64,000 nt of DNA, taken from Plumapathes pennacea (taxonomy: Eukaryota; Cnidaria; Anthozoa; Antipatharia; Myriopathidae). The notes under the pieces were generated by a model. The model saw nothing but the letters and a program-made list of their open reading frames with translations, was not told the DNA's origin and made no database searches. The position numbers and the translations under genes are program-made. The stretch lies in the NCBI GenBank assembly GCA_964036295.1, contig OZ038469.1:8572067-8636066 (forward strand). The letters are read 5' to 3'. Positions 21,697 through 32,597 of this stretch are shown here, one piece after another; position 1 is the stretch's first letter; each line of letters opens with the position of its first letter.

Positions 21697-23395
21697 TATC
21701 CCCGAACGAAGCGAGGAAAATACTCACGACACTAATGCAGTAATATTATACCGCCTACTTGGGGACTCCAAGCCTGTCGCCATCTCGAAATTTAACGTTC
21801 GTCTGTCTGTCAGTCTGTCTGGCGTACGACTTTAGGCGCGGTTACCCCACTAACCAAAAACAAAGGCCGGATCAATCATGTGTGCCCTGTTGTTTTACTC
21901 GGATTAACAGGGAAACTAGACTGGCGTCGCCAGTGAGCTCGCGGCGTGAGTTGCGTCGAGACCAGAATATACTAAAATGGAAAGGGACAAGACTGGAACT
22001 CCCAAGAGAGACTTCCAGTTTCTCACCAGAAAAATATCACACAGTATAGAGAACTTGGCTGTTGACACCTTGCTCAAATAAAACCTGATTAAACTATAAA
22101 TTATCATTACAACACTCATACACTTGCTTCTTAAAGGAGAGCGACCCTGAATTTTGAGAATGCGTTACATATCTTTTTATGCACAATCGATTTTTGACAG
22201 TTTGACCTCGACTCTTATTTCTAACCAGAGGCCACGATTAATCCAGCCTTCGCTTCAATACTTTTGTGTTTTCTTTTATTAGCAGAATACATTTCTTCTA
22301 TCAGGCTTTCGAGTATTCGTGTTTTGTAACAAATATAAAATTGAAAGCGAGGAATGTAACACGACAATTGTTTTACATTATTATTGCGGTTTTGTTCACA
22401 GTCATTTGTGACTGCAAACTCAATGCTCAGGACTATTTCGGTGTATTTTTCATATCTGGTATACAATGACCATTGCGAAACAAAGGTTACATGATCGAAT
22501 GAAAGAAACATTTCAACAGGCAATGTACGATAAGCAGAAGAATTTTATGAGGCAACATATGTCATGGACAGAGTAAAGCATAAATCGTCATTGTTTTACG
22601 GCTAAAGCCCATCGAGCTTTGGTTTCCGTTTTCGGCCTGTTATCTTCCCAGAAGTATTTCGTGCCGCCACAGAAAGTTTTGTTGGGATTAAATTTTTTGT
22701 GGCGACAGAGAAATTTGCAATGCCCCAGCGGTATCCATCAAACATTTGTTTACGACTATTCTCAAAGCTTCCGCGGTTCATCATTCCCTAAAATCCAGTT
22801 TATCCGTACATGTTCCACAGAGCCCAATGGTTTTGAGTTTGGATAGGATGCAGTTAACTTTTACACACAAGTAACGAGCAATATTCACTGACCACATCTC
22901 GAGTTGTTTAGCGAAGTCAATTACATACATTACATACATATTTTTATTGATGCTCCCCTCAAGGGGCTTTGTAGCAACAATTTGGTTTCGCCATATTACT
23001 GTGGAGTACAGGCACTGAGAGTGGTCACTGCCAGAAATTTGTTTACGTCCTCAGTGGTTCTTTTACGCGTCCCCCTGTAATCAAGTATAGAAGTATAGGG
23101 AGACGGTACCGCCATTTTACGTAGTCATCCGAGCCACGTGAAGATCTTACCATTTGCTGATAAAAACAAAGGCAGCATCTTCTCCTTAGTTATTGTAGGA
23201 CCCCGAGTGCTGGTCCGGCCGGGGTTCGAACTCGCAACCTCCCGCACGAAAGACCGGCACTCAACCAACTGAGCCAACCGGGCGGCGATTTACGTCATCG
23301 CATATTACGTGATAATATGAACCAATCACCGTGTGCTGATTCTCGACCCGGAAAAAAGAAAACAAAAAAAATCTCCATTTTTAAGCTCGCCGCAG
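21697..23395 (-). repeat. Composite repeat A, long minus-strand copy with SINE
   Basis: In reverse it shows the same order as 10905-11690 and 60150-61010: head module, SINE, tttacttaacaact-type body, gaaagcgaggaatgtaacac, ccacgattaatccagccttc, and the tail ending in gtcgagaccagaata. This is the longest copy in the window. The short frames inside have no domain. Confidence 0.7.
22922..23290 (-). mobile_element. tRNA-derived SINE, copy 2
   Basis: In reverse it reads gccgcccggttggctcagtt (A-box region), then gggttcgaac-type B box, the same body as copy 1, and an atgt-type tail. It sits at the same position within repeat A as copy 1. Confidence 0.8.
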
Positions 23396-23496
23396 CTGCG
23401 CTGCCCGCGAGCAATTAGACTTGAACGAAGCATTTAGATTTGAACGAAGCAACAATATATCGTAGCTACGTTCACGAAAATGGAAAACTTAACTGA

Positions 23497-24355
23497 AAAA
23501 CACAACAGTCTCTCGAAGCTCGTCTTCAAATGAGAAGGGAACAGGCACGAGCAAGGCGAAATCGTGAAACGAGCGAACAACGCCAAATTTGTCTCGAGAA
23601 AAGGCGACAATCCTTTTATGATCGACAGCATCATAAAAAGAATCGAGCCGAAGAAACGACTACGCAAAGAAAACAGCGCATGAATGCCAATCGAAAGCGA
23701 CACGAACAGAAGCGGAAAACGCAGACAACTCCGCAAAGAGAATCCAATCGCCAGCGAGTAGCTTCTCGATTTGGCAATGAATCATCTGAACGGAGTACCC
23801 GCAGGCTTCAAGCTCAAAATGAAGCCAACACTCTACGCCGACAACAGCGTGCTGCAGTTATCAAAGAACGTCACAGTCAAAAACAACAATATTTGCATAA
23901 CCGTGGGTGGGCAAATCCAGAAATTCCTCCATTCCACGAACAAGAATGGGTGCGGGAAGAACTCACTGCCTTTCACAGCTTTGAGGAAAATCTCCGACAC
24001 TTACGCTGCAAGGTATGCAGAGAAACATGGCCGATCACCAACCAAAGTGTGCCCGAGCTGAACTATACCTGCACCAGGTGCAAACGCGACAAAAAGACCT
24101 CGTGTCGATTGTTCTCAGCTGAAAACGACATGGATCCTGGGACAGTCCCTGCAGAGCTACAGGACCTCACCGACGTAGAGGAAATGCTGATCGCCAGAGC
24201 TTTCCCAATCATGTGTGTTTACCAAAAGCACGGCGGCCAGCGTGGGTACAAAGGTCATGTCCTCAACTTGCCACAGGATGTTCAGGGATTTCTCAACACT
24301 CTTCCAGCCAATGTGAGCGATCTGCCCGTTCTTATCATCAGGAAGCAAGGGGCAG
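23497..24355 (+). CDS. Helitron protein N-terminal part (DUF6570-type), fragment
   Basis: The frame is open from 23497; the first ATG is at 23530. An Arg/Gln/Glu-rich basic region (residues 1-115, QLEARLQ-type coiled coil) is followed by zinc-binding pairs CKVC and CTRC. Then comes the block FSAENDMDPGTVPAELQDL, VEEMLIARAFPIMCVYQKHG and GYKGHVLNLPQDVQGFLNTL, which is characteristic of the region ahead of the Rep/helicase in animal Helitrons. The frame ends at a GTAAGA donor-like site after KQGAG. No Rep nuclease or helicase is found downstream, so the copy is truncated or has lost the rest. No Helitron 3' hairpin/CTRR end was identified. Confidence 0.8.
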
Positions 24356-24366
24356 GTAAGAATTGA

Positions 24367-26099
24367 AAACTATTCTGTATGGCTTTTATATTTGTATTTA
24401 TATTTTTGACCTCGCTGTGTATTGATGGCCAAATTTGCACAATTACGCATTAATTGCAATTCGGCCATTCTTTGTCATTGTTTCTTTTCAATGAAGAACA
24501 CTTAAACAAAGAATAAGAATGGTGAAATTTTGTTTAATTTGAATTCCTGAATCAGACCACTGATTGTGTTTTGTTATTATTTGCTGCATTTTTATACACA
24601 AGGATTGAAGAGAACACAATACTGTATACATGTGTTTGTACTTTGATTTACCATTGCAAAAGCTGTAGTTTGTGTTTTTTAGAATATTTGCCAATTTTTA
24701 CTACAGTATCAGTGCCTAATTAATTTACAGTGATTTATGATCTATGCAGTGAAGTTTCTTTAGCTGTCCATATGATATGTGCATTTGTTTTTATGCCATG
24801 TACACTTGATATTACGCTCGGGGATAACCAAAAACATTTATAGCAGTGTTTTGAGGAAAGAATTGGCCTCTGTTATCAGGACAACAAGTATTTATTTACA
24901 GTGTGCCAGTTCCTTTGCAGCATCCTTCCAAGTTTTATGTCAATTGTGGATGAATAGTACAGGTTAGCTATGCATTGTATTGTGTACATCATGTGAATTA
25001 TCTTATTAATCCACTTAAGACTTGGTGCCTTTTCTGATTTTTGTAGGAGCAAAGAAAGAGGTTCCTTGGCTAAACTTACACTTCAGTCCAAGTGGAAGTT
25101 CAATTTCTATGTTGTTTATAGGTAAATACTGTATAATAAATTTGCAACAATATGTACCGAAGACAAAAACCTGAACATGTGTTTTCATCTCCAAAGATCA
25201 TGCTAAAGGAAATGTTAAAGTGAAGGAATCATGCTGAGAAGCCAACTCCTGTGCTGTTAAGGGATCCTCATATACCAAGTCACTGACATCATGAAAGTGT
25301 AAGATTGTCAGGAGCCAAAAATGAACTCAATGCTGACGTGTACAACCCGATTGTCTGGTCCAACAAGAATGCCAAAGGAAAATGTTCTCAAAAACATTGG
25401 CCTGTATATTCTGTATATTCTGTACGCCACAAAAAAAATTTCGGTATATCTGTATGTTTTCTTAAAATTTGGAATGGTACTGTACTGTGCTCAAGTGGAT
25501 GACATGCTCAGAGCCAAGTATTTTTTTTCTATGTGTACCTTTTGGACACAAGGTTTTGTTATTTACTTATTTGTTAGAGGGTTGTTTGCTTTTTAAGAAG
25601 GAAAACTTTAGTACCGTTATGTAATATAAGTGGCAATAACATGTGAGTATATAAGGACAGCACAAAGGGAGACAGTATCCAATGTTGTAACAACAAGTTT
25701 AAGCCCTTTCACACCTAAGAGTGATCAAATTCAATTTTCTCCTTCAGTTGAAAGTGTACTGTATTGTACAGTATAGAGAATATATAGCTTTTTGTACCTT
25801 TTTGGTTAAGTGAATGCTGACTAAACTGTCACTTCTCACTACATAATTTATTTTATATAATGTATTTTGAAAAAGCTGAGAGATTCTGCATTTAGGCTTG
25901 GAAGTGAAAGGGTTGTTTACCTGTATTAAGTTCATGATAGTTATTATTCCCTTATCCTCCAAGGGATTGTGCTCCTGCATGCTTTTGGTTGGAGAGTACG
26001 TTCCTACATTTTCCTACAATGTTTTGGGTTTTCGTACCAGGCAGGAGCACTTGATGAAGCTTATATAACACAAATGTATGATAAAAAGGGCACACAATG
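24367..26099. other. Non-coding stretch, no gene seen
   Basis: A segment at about 25047-25121 has both acceptor- and donor-like edges but no recognisable protein. Frames at 25305-25596 have no domain. The part from 25950 to about 26100 is joined to the LINE below by rearrangement. Confidence 0.4.
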
Positions 26100-27665
26100 A
26101 TTAGTGAATTTGGCATGTTGGAGGCAAGTTTTTGGCCCACCGAGGCAAAATATTGATTAAGTATATTAGTTATTTCAGACGGTGTTCGTGCTAATCCTTT
26201 ATTGTTGGGGCGTTTCAAGGCATTTATAAATTTGCCGGTTTTTTTATTGCGGTTTATAAGACTATTTATGCCTTGCCAGGTCTTTTTCATGTTGTGTAGA
26301 TTGGTCTCAAAGTACTTGTGGTAGTAGAGCTTTTTGCTGAGGCGTGTGAACAACAGGATTTTATTCCTGTAAAACTTATACTTGCACTAACCTTATCGCC
26401 TGTATAAAATAACTTTTTTATTCTAATAGATTTTCTTAACCCATTTGTTATCCATGGTTTGGTGAGCTGTTTTGCTTTACGTATTGAACATGGTTTTAAT
26501 GGGGCATGCTTCTCAACTCTTTTGTTTAATTCACTGTAAAACGCTGAGAACAATTGGTCTATCTTACTATTATTTCCAGGGACCAGGGCCGCTTCCAGTC
26601 TATTTTCGACATATCACACAAGAATTTTGTTTCTGAAAATCGCGAATAATCCCGTGTTAGCTTTTTTGGGGGTTTGATTTTATCTCTTAATGACATAGAA
26701 ACATATAATTGAGTGTAGTGATCCCTAAGGTCGGAAATAATATTACCACTAAGGCAGTCGTTTTCTAAGTTATTAACAAAAATATTGTCAATGAGAGTCG
26801 CTGAGTTATTGTAAACTCTGGTTTGTTTGTCAATTGTTGGCAGTAAGTTGACGCTTTGAGCGGAAAGCAGGAAATTGTGTGCATATGTACAGGTTTCGGA
26901 GGAGAGCAGGTTTATGTTGAAGTCGCCCATCAAGTAGATTGTTTTGCCAGATGCACTGAGTCTTTCTATAGTTTCATCAAAATACGCCTGAAATTTCTCA
27001 GGGGAGTTGTGTTGTCTATAGATGACACCACATATGACATTAGCATATCTGCCAGATATTTGAAGACCAATATCAATCCAGAGTGCCTGAAAGGATTCAT
27101 TGGATGTTCTTTCAATAACTGTATATTTTAGTGTGTCATCAATGTACATGCCAACACCTTCTGCAGCAAGAGGCGTTGGTACGTATTCAAAATTGTAGTT
27201 TGGAATTTCTGGGTTGAAATTAAAATTAGCATGATTTATTCTAGTTTCTCTTATGCCAATAACAGTAAAGCGATAGCCTAGTTCGTTCAGGAGATGAGTT
27301 TCAAAATTTTCTAAATTACATTTCAGGCTTCTTACATTGTTATGGATGATCGAAAACCCGTCCGTAAATTTATCAAACCTCGCTGATTTTGATAGCTGGC
27401 TAAAGCTATGGGGAGAATAATAGTTGCTGCGGATAGGTTTGACAGATAAATTGGAATCCGGGTTTGAGTTAGGATCAGTATTTAAGCTAAATAAATCTAG
27501 ATCATGAAGACTAAATAAGCTTTCAAGATACTTCGTAGGCAAATTTGAATTTATACTATTGTTAAATTGTCCATGGTAGGGAACAAAGTTGAGGCCACAG
27601 TATGGAAGTTCGTGGAATATCTCTTTAGCTGATGTATAAGTGCGAGTACTCGCATTGCTAACCAT
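26100..27665 (-). pseudogene. LINE ORF2: endonuclease and linker, reverse transcriptase absent
   Basis: The long frame 27665-26559 holds an N-terminal extension, then an AP-like endonuclease: FSIIHNNVRSLKCNLENFET, YLMGDFNINLL, NSATLIDNIFVNN. The expected SDH catalytic triad is altered to SDLRDH. A shift at about 26570 leads to SKIDQLFSAFYSELNKRVE and KPWITNGLRKSIRIKK. A second shift at about 26375 leads to YFETNLHNMKKTWQGINSLI and PSEITNILNQYFASVGQKLA. At about 26105 homology to the LINE stops and the reverse transcriptase never appears. The element is therefore 3' truncated, which is unusual for target-primed LINEs and points to later deletion. Confidence 0.8.
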
Positions 27666-27711
27666 TTTACCGTCTAAGGAGAAAATATGAGATACTTATC
27701 TTACAGAACAG

Positions 27712-28681
27712 CTAATTAGCGCATCCTTGACCCTTCGTGCTCTGCGAGTCTTGCGAGGCGATCGTGAGAGGGCAAGAGTCTTCTGTTTTCCTCAAGAACA
27801 CTGTTGAGTTTTTGGTCCAGCAGAATCTGTATTGGTTCCTTTCCTTGTATTTCTTCGCATCAGAGAGTTTTTGTGTCCTGGGCGTGAGGTGGTCCAAGAT
27901 TATGACCTTAGCCAGGCTTGTTTCCTCGGGAAATCCGATAGTACTCGCGTGTACCTTGCAAGCATCCTTCCTTGACCTCATAACTTCTCCTCTTGCGAGT
28001 CTTCTAGTAAATCTGTAGACAATTGGCTGTGGATTCGCGCTGGGCTTTCTGGGTGGGACTTGGTGCGCGATGTCTATGTCTTGGAGTGTGACAGAATCTG
28101 CTCCCATTGCCTTGGAATAGCTTGGCGCATAGGCGGCTCGTGTCGAGAGCCGTTTCTCTAGGAGAAAGTTCTGGGACTCCGAGAATCTTGACGTTAAACT
28201 GGTAGCTATGGCGTTGCAGTTCTTCGATGGTTTCACCGATGGTGTCCACTCTGCAAGCCAGTTCGCTCAATCGGGTGGAGAGCTTCGACAGCTCTTGTCT
28301 TGACGTGCTACGAAAGCAGTGTAATTCATCGTATTCATTGCTTAGGAATTCGAGGGATTCCAACGTTTCTCCCGTATTCTCACCGCCATTATCTGTTATC
28401 ATTATCTGGTACTTACGTTGGCTTCGTGTCTGTTTCAGACCTTCGCCGCCATTTTCGGTCACCAAGGCTCCGCGTTGCCCAAGCAATTGTTCCATTCTCT
28501 TGAAGGCTTGTGTCAGAGCATTGACTTGTTCTTTCAGACTATCATTCTCTTTCTTTAGAGACTTAACTGTGGCTTTCGTTTGTTTCTCTTTTGCCATTTG
28601 TTTGTTTCTCTTCGGCCATTCAAAAATAGCGGATAAATTGGAAGGAGCAAAAATTTCGCGTCCGTCCGACTCGACGTCCAA
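27712..28681 (-). pseudogene. LINE ORF1 protein, frameshifted
   Basis: The first frame (28681-28004) has a Lys/Glu-rich coiled coil (KSLKKENDSLKEQVNALTQA), further heptads and then YQFNVKILGVPELSPRETAL. A one-base shift near 28110 leads to the second frame with GADSVTLQDIDIAHQVPPRK and PIVYRFTRRLARGEVMRSRK. This is the layout of an L1-type ORF1 RNA-binding chaperone (coiled coil, RRM-like, C-terminal domain). The stop lies 46 bp before the ORF2 start on the same strand, so both belong to one LINE. Confidence 0.75.
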
Positions 28682-30432
28682 CTCGACTCTACAGTTTCTA
28701 CAGGGTTTTGTATTAGTCCCCGAATGTCATTCACAAACCAGGCCGAAATGAGCAATGACCGTGTGTGAGTCGGACACCATATTTGCAGAGGACTACTATC
28801 AGCCTTTATTATAAAACACCGTTTTTAAACTTTCGAGACTCGAGTCCATCCACACGAACTGCGCGATTTTCGAGCACGAAGAAGGATGAAGGACAAAGAT
28901 GATGATATTTAACGCTCGGCGAACGAAGGCTGCGATTTCTGTATGCTGCGATTGGGTGTTTGTTGACAGGAAACGGAACGGAAGTCATGTCGTGTCCATT
29001 GATGTTCACTGCCAGAGTTTTTTAGAAGCAGATGCACGGAATATTTAACCAAATTTTTGCTGCTGAATGTACAAGTTATAAGCGCGACTGAACTTCCTGA
29101 AAAAATAGTCTAAATACGCCTACGAAATAACATGAAGATCAACATACTGGTTTTTATAGTCACGTAAATACCTTTAGTTTTTTCTAATTCCAAAAATTCA
29201 TCCAAATGCATTGTTCGTATTTTTTCATTTGGTTCTTGTACCCAGTCTGCATTTTATACCTGGTCTGCAGTCTGCAGTCTGCATTTTATACCCAGTCCGC
29301 ATTTTATACCCAGTTTGCAGTCTGCAGTCTGCGTTTTATACTGACCGATTTAGAAAATATTTAGCATTACAGTAAACACCCGCTTATAAGAACCTACATT
29401 TATACAAGTCAGCCTAAATAGGTTGTTATATATCGGGTTGTTTAGTGGGAATTAAATCAGGCTGTTTCGGTTCTTATTAAATCAGGGTTCAAACTGTTTG
29501 CTACTCTTCAGAATAGTACAAATCCATTACTATTATAATATAATTATATTATAATACCATGTTTGCAGCAAACAATGAGGATTATATTTCACTTGAGCCA
29601 TCATAGTAATATTAATGTGTCCATGAAGCATCTAGTGCCAACACTAGTATCCTTTGTTACCCTAGATTTACTGCACAGGTTGAGACCTTGATATTGATCG
29701 CAAAAGCCAACCCAATATGCTGAAAGCGACAGAGAAAAAAACAAGGTATGTAAAACAGCATGTATCAACAAAATGGTCTCTCATATTATACTGTATGTGG
29801 GGGGGAGGGGGGTACTCCCCAGTGGGCTTAAACAAGTTGTATGATTTTGCATTTCCATGTCTTAAACAGGGTTAACTTCCACGGTCAACTAACTTGAACT
29901 CCTACTTCAGCTTGAATTCTTGCCCTACGCAACGAGAATTGCAATTACATTGAATGATTTGTAAACAACATTTTCACATGACGCTGATCTTGCATTCATC
30001 ACTTTGTCTGTAATATAGCATTTGACTAGATGTATTTGTTACAAGGAGTTTGTACTTGATGTATATTACCACGTAAATGCAGACGACTCTGTTGCCTAAG
30101 GAAAAGTACACGAATATATCATTTTGCATAGTGTCTTAAGTAGGGTGCAATCTAAAATCAAAAAATCTAGACTTGCCTTGTATTTTAAGTGGGTGCTGTC
30201 ATGCCTGCCTCACAAAACCTAGGTCAAATTGAGGTTACGTTTTTTGCCATTTGACGGAAAAACGAAGAAAGCCCAAATGTTTCTAGCTGCGCGCAAAGTG
30301 GACCAAAAGTTTGCCAAAGATCAAAAAGTGGATAACAGATATTAAGCGCATGTTTGGTGTGCGTGGATCGCACACCTCTGATGCAAAATAAATTACTACA
30401 CAGTGCACTGCAAAGGTTGTAAACTTCCCAAA
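28682..30432. other. LINE 5' region then non-coding DNA
   Basis: The probable 5' UTR of the LINE extends to about 28760. Beyond it no gene is seen. A short irregular tandem of cagtctgcattttatacc lies at 29245-29340. A segment at about 29990-30200 has an inverted partner at 46555-46900 (ggtgctgtcatgc..., ctgttgcctaaggaaaa). Confidence 0.45.
29245..29340. repeat. Irregular tandem repeat of cagtctgcattttatacc
   Basis: Four partial units with internal doubling of ctgcagt, seen directly. Confidence 0.8.
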
Positions 30433-30583
30433 TGAAACAAAATGATATAAAATGAAACTAGTATCGAAATGAGTTTAACAGATGAAAGAAACGATCTTAT
30501 CGGGAGAAAGAAAGAATATATAAGGATAAGAAGGATAAGAAAGGATAAGAAAGGAGAAAGAATATATAAAATGGGCGCCGGTG
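30433..30583 (+). repeat. Direct repeat C, copy 1 (expanded)
   Basis: The sequence tgaaacaaaatgatataaaa to cgatcttatcg, and then aaaggagaaagaatatataa to gggcgccggt, is shared with 32493-32597. Copy 1 carries an extra internal run of aaggataag units. Confidence 0.8.
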
Positions 30584-31648
30584 TAGTGGGCAAAATTGCC
30601 CCCCCCCAATATTTTGCCTCCCCGGGCATTTCATCCCAGGCGATAATGCCCTTTGGGCATTTCCGCCCAGGCAAAAATGTTTTAGCTAAAGTTTCCCCCT
30701 CTGGGCTAAAATGCCCGGCGTTCAGAAAGGTCGTTTCAATAGTCACAAATACCTCTAGCAAGGATAACAAACAAGGATACTTAAATACAAACAAAGGCAT
30801 ATTCAAAAAGGTTAGCACAGTACCAGGACTCTTCTAAGGCGTCATAAAAGAGAATTATTCAGTTGCGCCAAAATGTGACACCGATTCCGGACTTTCTTAT
30901 CTCACTCCACAGGCAGCGTGCACCTTCCGTGACGCGTCACGGTGGTTGACCACGGCGTCCGTTTAAAACACCTCCTCTAGCGGAAGGGAAGGGAGACACA
31001 AGAAAACACGCAAAAAAAAAAAAAGAATCTCAGGGGAGATGGAAAAGGAGGGTACTACATTCCTCACTTTTTTATATTCTTTCCCTTTCTTTCCCTTCCA
31101 TTTCGAGAACTTTTAAATTCAGGTTTGCGGTTTGCTCTGAAACTTTTCTAAAGTAAATCGCTACAGGGTGGGCTGCCTGCGATTTCTCTGTCATTGATTG
31201 TCCTGGCACGCCCATTACACAGCCATTTCCGAGGGCAAAACCGTTGTCATCTCCGACAGCAAATTCAAATTGCTGTCTTGATAGTCTTTCGGGGCAAGCT
31301 ACTATTTAAAAAGTTTGTTTTTTTATTTTGTTTAATCATGTTGTAACCAACACTGATCATTGTGTTGCGTTTAGTTAGTTAGTGATTACAGTACAGTACG
31401 TGTCTGTCTGAGTCTATTGAGTTACAACTCAGACATCTTTGGAATATCCGTTTAGTACAATACTTGATTATAACTGTGAACTAGCCTTTCTTTATTGTTT
31501 TGCCTCTTTGTATAGCCTTTGTTCTACTGTATGACTGTACGTGAACTTTAGACTTGTGAAGGAGATTTCTGAGTTGCTCGTAGCGTTCAGACCGTTTGTA
31601 ATGAAAGTGTACTATTAGAGGCACACAACGTGGATATAGAGATTACTT
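30584..31648. other. Non-coding stretch; repeated tgcccagg/gggcatt motifs
   Basis: At 30590-30715 short gggca / tgccc words recur (ttgcccccccc, gggcatttc, gggctaaaatgcccgg), giving several small self-complementary pairs. No gene is supported. Confidence 0.45.
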
Positions 31649-31781
31649 CATGGAAAGTGCGTACGGTTTTTATTCACGAGTTGTGAAGTATCATAATGAT
31701 ACGAAACAACGAGTGAATAAAAACTGTACATAATGATACGAAACAACGAGTGAATAAAAACTGTACAAAGCACTTTCCATG
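31649..31781. repeat. Hairpin with a 37-bp tandem duplication in one arm
   Basis: The outer ends catggaaagtgc (31649-31660) and gcactttccatg (31770-31781) are perfect inverted repeats. The left arm gtacggtttttattcacgag is complementary to the right arm. The right arm's 37-bp block (taatgatacgaaacaacgag through gaataaaaactgtaca) is present twice (31694-31730 and 31731-31767). Confidence 0.9.
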
Positions 31782-31791
31782 ATGTTTTCTG

Positions 31792-32004
31792 TTTATTATA
31801 TACATACTGAGACATTTATGATGGGACCGGGAAACCCTTTAAAAGTAGTGAAAAATCGTCGTTCGCAGCTTGTGATTGGACGAACGATTTTTTTCACGTG
31901 TGAAAAGCGTCGTTCGCGGCCTCTCATTGGCTAGAACTCATTTGCGTACGAAATTTTACGATATGGCTTTTTCGTGAGTATGTCTCAGTATGTATATGAT
32001 AAAA
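31792..32004. mobile_element. MITE with about 24-bp terminal inverted repeats
   Basis: The ends tttattatatacatactgag and (reverse complement) ttttatcatatacatactga, continuing acat, form inverted repeats 213 bp apart. The interior has no frame. It contains twice a cgtcgttcgc-type motif near attgga/attggc. Confidence 0.7.
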
Positions 32005-32492
32005 GCTATTATTCGATACAGTATTAGTTGAAAAGTTCCCAGATCGCTGAACTGAAATGTCTTCCGAGAGAGACCTCTCAGACGTTCGCCGTTAACGCTA
32101 ACCCTGTTTAATTTCTGCCACGCGTTTTCTGTTATATCAAAATTCGCCATAAACCGAGAACGATTCCAACCGCAAAAAGCAGCGATAATTGTTTCCGCGG
32201 CACGCTAAGTTTGGCAAATAGGGATATTCTCCCAAAAGAAACTTTTATTTTCTAGTCCCACGAGGATTGTGACAAATAAGGTGGGGCGGGGTACACAAAT
32301 AAAACGAGGGGGGTGAGTGGAATTCCCCACCCTCCCCTCCCCCCACGACTATCCCATTTCTTTCCGTCCATCCGTCCCTCGTCCGCCCACCTCACCCCTC
32401 CGAAACAGTTCATCAAAGACGCCGCAAGTCACGCAGCACTTGACAGTATGAACTGACTACATCCAGATGTCTGGCTACTACATCCGGATGTC

Positions 32493-32597
32493 TGAAACAA
32501 AATGATATAAAATGAAACTAGTATCGAAGTGAGTTTAACAGATAAAAGAAACGATCTTATCGAAAAGGAGAAAGAATATATAAAATGGGCGCCGGTT
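32493..32597 (+). repeat. Direct repeat C, copy 2
   Basis: Matches 30433-30583 without the aaggataag expansion. Confidence 0.8.
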
